Positions 1 through 5,378 of a stretch of DNA of 5,378 bases are shown here, piece by piece (the first letter of the stretch is position 1; every line of letters starts with the position of its first letter). The notes beneath the pieces were generated by a model, which saw nothing but the letters and a program-made list of their open reading frames with translations, was not told the DNA's origin and ran no database searches. This DNA is from Gemmatimonadales bacterium UBA1120 (GTDB taxonomy: Bacteria; Gemmatimonadota; Gemmatimonadetes; Longimicrobiales; Gaopeijiaceae): NCBI GenBank assembly GCA_002313925.1, contig DCAZ01000121.1, positions 1-5,378 of the forward strand, given 5' to 3'. The translations under genes and the position numbers were made by a program.

Positions 1-1
1 T

Positions 2-2191
2 ACCTACCGGAAGGCTCTCCGTGACTTTGATGATTCGAGCAGCAGGGCAGTCCAGGGGATCGTCTCTCCCGCTGTGGCACCGGGGGGTGATCGTGTGGCC
101 TTTGCAGCACTTGGTGACCTGTGGGTGATGCCGATCGGTGGTGATCCGGTTCGCCTCACCGACGATGCTTATGTGGAAACTGATCCAATGTGGTCACCGG
201 ATGGATCCCGATTGGCCTATGCCTCTGATCGATCGGGCATGCTCCAAATCTGGGTACACAATGTCGAGAGTGGAGAGATGCAACAGGTGACCAATGACGG
301 GGGTGGGGTACCGGTTTGGTCACCCGATGCCAGTGAGATTGCTTATGTGGTATCTGGTGGGAGAGTCAGTGATATCAGGATTATTTCTCTTTCAACCAAC
401 GTGTCACGAACTGTGCGCTCAGGCCTGAATAACCCTGGTAGGGTATCTTGGTCCCCTGACGGAGTGCAGTTAGCCGTTTCTGCGCATTGGCGTTACTCGA
501 TGCGATTCAGGGAGGGCGTGAACAAGGCACTTCTCATCTCCTTGGCCCGGGTGACTGCACAGGATGCTGATGACACCGCAGATGCCGACCAAGGAAGCAT
601 GACTCAGGGTGGAAGTGTTACTTACACTCCGGCCTTCTCCGGAGATGTGGAAGAACTTCCTGAGCCGTTTCTCCAAACCAATGAACGCTGGCTCGAATTT
701 TTCCCTCATGGCTCAGTAGGTACAAGGTCTACAGACGGTCCAGTATGGTCTCCAAATGGTCGACTTATGGCGTACGTGTCTACTGGCGTGCTTTGGGTCA
801 TCCCAGTGACACCGGGTGGAGACCCGCTTGGACCTCCGAGGCGACTCACTAATGAACTTGCAGATGACCCGACATGGGCTGGTGACTCAGAGTCCATAGT
901 ATACCTGACTACCGACCGCCTACGTCGTATCTGGCTGACCGATGGACGCATCGAGGATATTCCGGTAGCGCTCTGGTGGCAGCGGTCGATCCCGACTGGG
1001 CGGGTGGTCGTCCATGCAGGTGCGCTCTTCGACGGTGTCTCAGAGTCATTGCACCGAAATATCGACATCGTCATTGATGGAAACAGGATTGTCCGCGTTG
1101 ATCCCCACGATGAGGCACTGCATGTGGGAGAGATTGTGGATGCGACAGATGGGGTAGTATCACCTGGATTGATTGAGATGCACACGCACGGGGATTTGGC
1201 CTCAGGCGAGCAATTAGGCAGGGCTTGGCTCTCCTACGGCATCACCAGTATCCGCATACCTGCAGGTGACCCTTATGATGTGGTAGAGGCGCGTGAATCG
1301 ATTGGCTCAGGTCGAAGGATAGGGCCGCGCATATTCGGGACAGGCGGCACTATCGACGGTAGTCGGATCTATTACAGTGGAGCTTCTTCTCTTGCGAGTT
1401 CTGCACAGGTTGGGCTGGAGATGGAGCGAGCGGCGGCTTTGCGTTATGACCTCGTGAAGACCTATGTGCGGCTCCCGGATGCAGTCCAGCGTAGGGTGAT
1501 TACTGAAGCGCACGCTCTCGGAATGCCGGTAACATCGCACGAGTTGTACCCCGCCGTCGCCAATGGCGCGGATGGGGTCGAGCACGTAAGTGGAACAAGC
1601 CGGAGGGGATATTCAACTAAGGTTACGGCGCTCAACCGTAGCTATCAGGACGTAGTGCAGCTCTTGGCGCAATCCGGCATGACGATCACTCCGACAGTTG
1701 GTATCTCTGGCGGCTACGCGTTGGTTACCGTGGATGACCCATCTCTGTTCGATGATCCTCGGGTTACGACCTTCTCTCCGTCGGCTCCTCAAGCGGTGAG
1801 GCTCCGAGGTGATCTGGAGACTTCACGGCGCCTCGTTCAGGATATGGCGTCAACTTTGCGCAGGGTCGTAGAGGCAGGAGGCGTGGTGGTGATGGGCACG
1901 GATTCACCGATCAATCCACAAGGGCTCAGCTTGATTACAGAGATGGAGGCCCTCGTGCGGTACGGAGGCATGTCCACTATCGATGCTATGCGTGCGACTA
2001 CGTCAATTTCTGCTGCTGCAATGGGTTACGGCCGAGAATTCGGTTCCGTTCGCCCAGGGATGCTAGCTGATCTTGTGGTGTTTGGGGCCAATCCCCTAGA
2101 GAATATTCGGGCGGCACGAGATGTGCGAACCGTGGTAAAAAATGGTCGCGTATTCCAACTTGATCAGCTGTTACAAGGACCTTCTAGGTAG
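2..2191 (+). CDS. TolB-like beta-propeller / amidohydrolase fusion protein, 5' partial
   Basis: This is a metal-dependent hydrolase of the amidohydrolase superfamily fused behind a TolB/PD40-type beta-propeller; the substrate is unknown. The reading frame is open from position 2, 24 codons before the first possible start (GTG at 74), and those codons read like the same propeller (for example 'VSPAVAPGGDRVAFAALG'). The GTG is therefore an internal valine and the gene is 5' truncated. Numbering from that GTG, propeller blades are marked by WSPDG-like motifs near residues 40-44, 82-85, 126-130 and 225-229 and a degenerate one near 268. The amidohydrolase domain starts near residue 310. It keeps the full expected metal set: H370 and H372 in 'EMHTHG', K462 (likely carboxylated), H489, H504 and D610 in 'MGTDSP'. 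It closes with the usual 'RPGMLADLVVFG' segment of the outer beta-sandwich. Relatives with this architecture, from memory, are about 1000-1100 residues, so some 300 residues, including any signal peptide, lie outside. An acid-rich linker sits at about residues 161-183. The fold is certain; the substrate is not. Confidence 0.93.
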   Translation, partial: TYRKALRDFDDSSSRAVQGIVSPAVAPGGDRVAFAALGDLWVMPIGGDPVRLTDDAYVETDPMWSPDGSRLAYASDRSGMLQIWVHNVESGEMQQVTNDGGGVPVWSPDASEIAYVVSGGRVSDIRIISLSTNVSRTVRSGLNNPGRVSWSPDGVQLAVSAHWRYSMRFREGVNKALLISLARVTAQDADDTADADQGSMTQGGSVTYTPAFSGDVEELPEPFLQTNERWLEFFPHGSVGTRSTDGPVWSPNGRLMAYVSTGVLWVIPVTPGGDPLGPPRRLTNELADDPTWAGDSESIVYLTTDRLRRIWLTDGRIEDIPVALWWQRSIPTGRVVVHAGALFDGVSESLHRNIDIVIDGNRIVRVDPHDEALHVGEIVDATDGVVSPGLIEMHTHGDLASGEQLGRAWLSYGITSIRIPAGDPYDVVEARESIGSGRRIGPRIFGTGGTIDGSRIYYSGASSLASSAQVGLEMERAAALRYDLVKTYVRLPDAVQRRVITEAHALGMPVTSHELYPAVANGADGVEHVSGTSRRGYSTKVTALNRSYQDVVQLLAQSGMTITPTVGISGGYALVTVDDPSLFDDPRVTTFSPSAPQAVRLRGDLETSRRLVQDMASTLRRVVEAGGVVVMGTDSPINPQGLSLITEMEALVRYGGMSTIDAMRATTSISAAAMGYGREFGSVRPGMLADLVVFGANPLENIRAARDVRTVVKNGRVFQLDQLLQGPSR

Positions 2192-2221
2192 CTTGATCCT
2201 CCGAACGAGCGGTTGCTACTG
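2192..2221. other. Short convergent intergenic gap
   Basis: Only 30 bp separate the stop codons of the two convergent amidohydrolase genes. I found no GC-rich hairpin followed by a T-run on either strand. The best inverted repeat is CGAAC (2202-2206) with GTTCG (2238-2242), five pairs with a 31-base loop reaching into the end of the minus-strand gene, which is too weak to call a terminator. Transcripts from the two sides may overlap at their 3' ends. Confidence 0.6.
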
Positions 2222-3493
2222 CTAGCCCTCAGTCTTGGTTCGTACCGGTTGGCCTGCGACGTATACCTGATCAATCGTCTGGGTATATGTGATGTCCCGG
2301 GTAGGGTCTTCATCCAGCACGATGAAGTCAGCCCACTTTCCTGGCTCTAGGGTTCCAATATCATCTAGGCCAAGGCATGAAGCAGCCACACTTGTGGCCG
2401 CTAACAGGGCCTGTGTTGGAGTCAGCCCACCTCCGACCATCAGTGCCAGCTCCATATGCTCGAAGTAGCCGGGGAATCGGCCTGCAGGCCCCGCGTCAGT
2501 CCCGAAGGTTACGGGGGCGCCAGCATCTTGGAGGATTACCATGTTCTCCATTGCCTGAACGAGCGCAACTCTGTACGCCGCGCCGGAGGCACTCTCCCGG
2601 GTACGTTCCATATAAGCAGGGTCACTCAGTCGCTCGATTTCACCCTTATGCGCATACTCTGTGAAAAACTCGTCGTCAAAAAATCCTGGTCTTGTACCGT
2701 AGATATATGTGCTTACTTCACGAGTAAGAGTCGGGACATAGCAGATGCCACTTTCGAGAAGACTATCTATGAACTCTTGATCCACGTCCGTGTCCCTTAC
2801 GGAGTGCGCGATCATCCCAGTTCCCATATCAATCAGGCGCTTGGCGTCTTCAAGGTAGAAAAGATGTGTGGCAACCTGGAGCCCTCTTTCGTTCCCGACG
2901 TCCATCACAGCCTGGACCGCATCCCACGGCATTTTACGGGACGAGCCAAGATTGTCATCTACCCTGAGCTTGAGCCAATCAACACCCGCGTCTGCATTAG
3001 CGATCGCTTGATTGCGAGCTGCCTCTGGAGTATTGCCAGCGATTACCGCTCCGGCCGATAGCAGCCGAGCTCGTGGATCCAGGGGGCTTGAAGATTTCCG
3101 CGCTTCTATCACGGCCAGGCCGTCGCCGAGACTATTCACTGTTGTGACTCCGTACTTCGCAAAGAGTTCGAGGTCACCACGGATACGGTCTTGCTCATCG
3201 ACAACGTCCTCGGCTGCCCATAGACCACTTACATGACCGTGGGTGTTGATCAACCCCGGGATCAAGACTTTACCCTCAAGGAACACGATCTCTGTTCCAG
3301 CTGGAATTTCGGCTGACGGTGACACCGCTGTAATGCGACCGTCCTCTACAACCATTGTCACGTTCCGCATGATAGAAGCACCGGTGCCATCCCATACGGA
3401 ACCGCCGACGTAAGCTGTCGTTTGGGCTTCAAGGTTAGAGCCCGCCGCGAGGAGGACGGCGGTGAGAGTCGAAAGCCAGCGTAGTCTAATCAT
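2222..3493 (-). CDS. Secreted metal-dependent amidohydrolase (imidazolonepropionase/prolidase-like)
   Basis: This is a complete 423-residue amidohydrolase-superfamily enzyme of the group often annotated as imidazolonepropionase-related or Xaa-Pro dipeptidase-like; the substrate cannot be read from sequence. Residues 1-23 form a signal peptide: basic start (R3, R5), hydrophobic core about 8-17, and a plausible cleavage after A23 in 'LEAQ'. The enzyme probably acts in the periplasm or outside the cell. The N-terminal beta-sandwich strands run to about residue 75. Metal ligands follow in the expected order: H85 and H87 in 'NTHGH', K175 in 'DWLKLRVDD' (likely carboxylated, bridging two metals), H210, H230 and D333 in 'FGTDAG'. 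The C-terminus has the usual 'LEPGKWADFIVLDEDP' segment. The ATG is supported by an in-frame TAA only three codons upstream and by an AAGG seven bases before it. It converges on the larger amidohydrolase and diverges from the heme protein gene. It lacks the propeller of its neighbour, so the two are distant paralogues and not a duplication. A histidine-pathway enzyme is unlikely because of the signal peptide. Confidence 0.94.
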   Translation of the reverse strand: MIRLRWLSTLTAVLLAAGSNLEAQTTAYVGGSVWDGTGASIMRNVTMVVEDGRITAVSPSAEIPAGTEIVFLEGKVLIPGLINTHGHVSGLWAAEDVVDEQDRIRGDLELFAKYGVTTVNSLGDGLAVIEARKSSSPLDPRARLLSAGAVIAGNTPEAARNQAIANADAGVDWLKLRVDDNLGSSRKMPWDAVQAVMDVGNERGLQVATHLFYLEDAKRLIDMGTGMIAHSVRDTDVDQEFIDSLLESGICYVPTLTREVSTYIYGTRPGFFDDEFFTEYAHKGEIERLSDPAYMERTRESASGAAYRVALVQAMENMVILQDAGAPVTFGTDAGPAGRFPGYFEHMELALMVGGGLTPTQALLAATSVAASCLGLDDIGTLEPGKWADFIVLDEDPTRDITYTQTIDQVYVAGQPVRTKTEG

Positions 3494-3500
3494 AATCCGA

Positions 3501-3504
3501 CCTT
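3501..3504 (-). promoter_or_regulatory. Ribosome binding site of the secreted amidohydrolase
   Basis: The minus strand reads GTAAGGTCGGATT directly before the ATG at 3493. AAGG lies seven bases from the start codon, a normal Shine-Dalgarno spacing. Together with the in-frame stop just upstream (TAA at 3505-3503) it fixes this start. Confidence 0.6.
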
Positions 3505-3647
3505 ACTTCGAATCTGCAGTTGGTGGCAAGGGGCTCTGTCTGGTAGATGACTAAAGAAAAGCATCTCAGAGACACCTTAAATTGTTGTTAGACTGGCTCC
3601 TCAGGGGTGACGAGTTCATCTTATCAATCGTTATTGCTAGTGAGTGT
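3505..3647. promoter_or_regulatory. Divergent intergenic region, promoters not resolved
   Basis: The secreted amidohydrolase and the heme protein are transcribed away from each other, so promoters for both must lie in or near this stretch. I looked for -35/-10 pairs on both strands. There are AT-richer patches (about 3551-3590 and 3618-3640) and isolated half-matches such as TTGTTA (3585-3590) on the plus strand, but none has a partner at 16-18 bases. No credible operator palindrome was seen. The location is inferred from gene layout only. Confidence 0.3.
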
Positions 3648-3699
3648 GTCCTAAGTCAGAGGTGATTTGCTGTGGGGATTTCGGGGGACTTCGGAGGAC
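3648..3699 (+). promoter_or_regulatory. Possible long-range stem in the leader of the heme protein gene
   Basis: GTCCT (3648-3652) can pair with AGGAC (3695-3699), and AAGTC (3653-3657) with GACTT (3687-3691). This gives ten Watson-Crick pairs interrupted by one 3-base bulge (CGG, 3692-3694) and closed by a 29-base G-rich loop. The 3' arm includes the GGAGG-like segment upstream of the gene. Because the 3' arm falls in a tandem repeat, GTCC can also pair with GGAC of the first repeat copy (3686-3689), so alternative folds are possible. It matches no riboswitch class I recognise. Whether this segment is transcribed is not known, since the promoter was not located. Confidence 0.35.
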
Positions 3700-3700
3700 T
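3681..3700 (+). repeat. Tandem 10-bp repeat, two copies
   Basis: TCGGGGGACT (3681-3690) is followed directly by TCGGAGGACT (3691-3700), nine of ten bases identical. Both copies carry GGA motifs and resemble Shine-Dalgarno sequence. They lie 35-54 bases before the start of the heme protein gene, too far to serve it as ribosome binding sites, but the second copy is suitably placed for the 9-codon mini-ORF at 3709. Confidence 0.7.
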
Positions 3701-3708
3701 ATAGGGAG

Positions 3709-3738
3709 ATGAGCATGGCCGAAAGGCCGGGATCATGA
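3709..3738 (+). CDS. Possible 9-codon leader ORF overlapping the next start
   Basis: An ATG at 3709 opens a frame encoding MSMAERPGS and ends with TGA at 3736-3738, overlapping the ATG of the heme protein gene as ATGA. It is preceded by GGAGG (3693-3697, 11 bases away) and by GGGAG directly abutting the start. Such overlap is a common arrangement for translational coupling. Translation would run through the GNRA hairpin that masks the next ribosome binding site. The ORF is so short that chance is a serious alternative; no homology can be judged. Confidence 0.2.
   Translation: MSMAERPGS
3717..3728 (+). promoter_or_regulatory. GNRA-capped hairpin over the ribosome binding site
   Basis: GGCC (3717-3720), GAAA (3721-3724) and GGCC (3725-3728) form a perfect four-pair all-GC stem with a GNRA tetraloop, extendable by one T-G wobble (3716 with 3729). 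The loop and the first two bases of the 3' arm are the Shine-Dalgarno AAAGG of the heme protein gene, so the fold would partly hide it. This is a structural reading of the sequence; its effect on translation is inferred. Confidence 0.45.
3722..3726 (+). promoter_or_regulatory. Ribosome binding site of the heme protein gene
   Basis: AAAGG ends eight bases before the ATG at 3735, good spacing. An in-frame stop (TAG, 3702-3704) with no start codon between it and 3735 confirms this as the first available start. The site sits inside the GNRA-capped hairpin. Confidence 0.6.
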
Positions 3739-5378
3739 AGATATTTACTGTGCTATCGGCGACACTTGGGGTGCTGCTCGCCTCTGTAGGGGAGCATTAT
3801 CTGGAGACTGCGCGGGTTGGTCTTCCTGTCTCCGTAATCGAACGAAGCGCAGCCTCAAGCAATGATGTCATCCAGCAGTATTGCGTGCGTTGTCATAATG
3901 ACAGCGCATTGCGGGGGAATATGACTCTGGAGCAGTTCGACTTGGCCACCGCTGAAGACAATCCAGAGCTGGCTGAGAAAATGATCAGGAAGGTCCGTGC
4001 CGGGATGATGCCCCCACCCGGTGCGAGGCGTCCGGCGGGCGACACTCTCAGAGTTCTAGCTGAAGAACTTGAGATACATATGGACGGATTCGCCGCACGT
4101 AGTCCCAACCCAGGTGGCCGTACATTCCAGCGCCTTAATCGGTCGGAGTATGAGAGTGCAGTTTATGATTTACTTGGCCTTGAAGTTGATGCGGGAGCAT
4201 ACCTGCCGCTTGATACCAAGAGTGAAAACTTCGACAACATCGCTGACGTGCAGCTTCTGTCTCCGACACTACTTGATGCCTACCTGAATGCGGCTGCAGA
4301 CATCAGCCGGCTCGCGTTGGGTGACCCCAAGGCGAGACCGGCTGAGCATACCTACAATGTCTCCGGCTACCGCTCTCAGACAGAACGGGTTCCTGGTGCG
4401 CCATTTGGTACACGAGGGGGCGTCTCGGTCATGCATACGTTCCCAGCAGATGGAGAGTACATTTTCCGGATCGCTTTTGAACATACCACGACCGGTGACG
4501 GTTTCGTTGGCCAGATCATGAGATTCGAGCAGGTCGAGGTCTCTGTTAATGGATCACGAGTTGCGCTCTTGGATCTGGATCAATGGATGCGCATATCTGA
4601 TCCTGAGGGGATTTCGATGCGGACCGATCCGATCTTTGTGCGTGCCGGCCCGCAACGTGTGACAGCTGCTTTCATCCGGAGAACAGAAGGACCAGTGGAG
4701 GACCTGATGTCCCCACATGACTGGTCTCTTGCTGATCGTCATACCGGTATCAGTGGTTACGGTTTGACTCTTCTACCACATGTCCGCGATCTGATAATTT
4801 CAGGTCCGAGCAAGGTTACTGGTGTCTCTGAATCACCGATTCGGGAGAATGTTTTTACCTGTCGTCCTACTTTGGCTGAAGAGGCATACCCTTGCGCTGA
4901 GGAGATTGTCTCCAGACTAGCCAGACAAGCATACCGCAGACCACTCAATGAGCGGGATCTTGAGTTCCTAATGTCGTTTTATGAGGAAGGTGCGAGTGGT
5001 GGTTTCGAGGTTGGAATCCGTACTGCACTCCAAGCGATTCTAGCAAGTCCTCACTTCGTATTCCGTTTCGAAGAAGCTCCTCCGAACACGCAGCCGGGAG
5101 AAAGCTATCGAATTAGTGACGTCGATTTGGCGTCGCGACTTTCTTTTTTCCTGTGGGGGACTGCGCCTGACCCTGAACTGCTAGGAGTTGCTGAGCAAGG
5201 GGAACTCTCTAATCCGGAAGAACTCAAGAATCAAGTACTTAGGATGCTGAGTGACAGGCGTGCTGAGTCTCTTGGCCCGAGGTTCGCAGGGCAGTGGCTT
5301 CGCTTACAGGACCTTGATAAGGTCCATCCTGATCAATTCTGGTTCCCTGATTTTGATCAACAGCTTGCAGAATCTATG
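3735..5378 (+). CDS. Exported c-type cytochrome-like DUF1587/DUF1595/DUF1592 protein, 3' partial
   Basis: The first 548 codons are present and open to the right edge; the stop is outside. Residues 1-18 look like a signal peptide (K2, then a hydrophobic core about 4-17), so the protein is exported. A single heme c site CVRCH is at 50-54, and a likely sixth ligand is in 'AGMMPPP' (M91 or M92), giving a small N-terminal cytochrome c domain to about residue 118. DUF1587 (PSD3) follows at about 129-190, with 'RLNRSEYESAVYDLLGL'. A beta-rich region at about 205-370, with 'GTRGG' (225-229) and 'FPADGEY' (236-242), looks like the carbohydrate-binding-type sandwich found in this family. DUF1595 (PSD5) spans about 385-446, with C376 and C387 just before or at its start, 'AYRRPL' and 'SPHFVFRFE'. 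DUF1592 (PSD4) begins near 458 and is cut. From family knowledge the remainder should hold the rest of DUF1592, then DUF1588 and DUF1585, for roughly 750-850 residues in total. The family is abundant in Planctomycetota and related phyla; its reaction is unknown. The start is fixed by an upstream in-frame stop. Confidence 0.93.
   Translation, partial: MKIFTVLSATLGVLLASVGEHYLETARVGLPVSVIERSAASSNDVIQQYCVRCHNDSALRGNMTLEQFDLATAEDNPELAEKMIRKVRAGMMPPPGARRPAGDTLRVLAEELEIHMDGFAARSPNPGGRTFQRLNRSEYESAVYDLLGLEVDAGAYLPLDTKSENFDNIADVQLLSPTLLDAYLNAAADISRLALGDPKARPAEHTYNVSGYRSQTERVPGAPFGTRGGVSVMHTFPADGEYIFRIAFEHTTTGDGFVGQIMRFEQVEVSVNGSRVALLDLDQWMRISDPEGISMRTDPIFVRAGPQRVTAAFIRRTEGPVEDLMSPHDWSLADRHTGISGYGLTLLPHVRDLIISGPSKVTGVSESPIRENVFTCRPTLAEEAYPCAEEIVSRLARQAYRRPLNERDLEFLMSFYEEGASGGFEVGIRTALQAILASPHFVFRFEEAPPNTQPGESYRISDVDLASRLSFFLWGTAPDPELLGVAEQGELSNPEELKNQVLRMLSDRRAESLGPRFAGQWLRLQDLDKVHPDQFWFPDFDQQLAESM

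Noticed and set aside
74..76. GTG at 74 as the start of the first gene
   Set aside because: The frame is open for 24 further codons to the window edge and these fit the propeller; there is no Shine-Dalgarno sequence at suitable spacing before the GTG.
706..1185. 159-codon open frame on the minus strand
   Set aside because: It is antisense to the propeller-amidohydrolase gene, is rich in S, T, P and R as expected from a shadow frame, and shows no domain.
2201..2242. Inverted repeat CGAAC/GTTCG as a bidirectional terminator
   Set aside because: It has only five pairs, a 31-base loop and no T-run on either side, and overlaps the end of the coding sequence of the minus-strand gene.
2456..3061. 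201-codon open frame on the plus strand
   Set aside because: It lies wholly antisense to the complete secreted amidohydrolase, whose catalytic residues and signal peptide are intact. The translation shows no recognisable domain.
3585..3640. Sigma-70-like promoter for the heme protein gene
   Set aside because: TTGTTA (3585-3590) has no -10 at 16-18 bases, and TATCAA or TATTGC further right lack a -35.
1..5378. CRISPR arrays, tRNA or rRNA genes, insertion sequences, prophage or defence genes
   Set aside because: I saw no spaced repeats, clover-leaf sequence, terminal inverted repeats or transposase, integrase or nuclease motifs; apart from the two short intergenic regions the window is filled by three metabolic or envelope genes.

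Overview
The window (5378 bp, moderate-to-high GC by eye) comes from a bacterial chromosome and holds three protein-coding genes. Two run off its edges. The gene content suggests a heterotrophic, secretion-rich lineage such as Gemmatimonadota, Acidobacteriota or a Planctomycetota relative: one propeller-amidohydrolase fusion, one secreted amidohydrolase, and one heme-binding DUF1587/DUF1595/DUF1592 protein. The lineage is inferred from gene families, not from a marker gene.

Layout. (1) Positions 2-2191, plus strand: the C-terminal 729 codons of a protein with TolB-like beta-propeller blades followed by a complete metal-dependent amidohydrolase domain. The frame is open to the left window edge, so the true start lies outside. 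(2) Positions 2222-3493, minus strand: a complete 423-residue secreted amidohydrolase with a signal peptide and all expected metal ligands. The stop codons of genes 1 and 2 are only 30 bp apart, tail to tail, with no clear terminator between them. (3) Positions 3494-3734: a 241-bp divergent intergenic region. Its right half is a G-rich leader for gene 3. It contains a tandem 10-bp repeat, a possible 10-bp stem, a GNRA-capped hairpin that covers the ribosome binding site, and a 9-codon mini-ORF whose stop overlaps the gene 3 start (ATGA). (4) Positions 3735-5378, plus strand: the first 548 codons of a large exported protein with a CxxCH heme site and the planctomycete-type DUF1587, DUF1595 and DUF1592 domains, cut by the right window edge.

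How they may work together: all three look like envelope or periplasmic proteins that would fit the processing of scavenged organic compounds. The two hydrolases would act on cyclic amides, peptides or related substrates. The heme protein belongs to a family of unknown reaction. Nothing in the sequence ties the three into one pathway or operon. The genes are arranged convergently and divergently, so each is probably transcribed separately. The least explained part of the window is the structured leader of gene 3.
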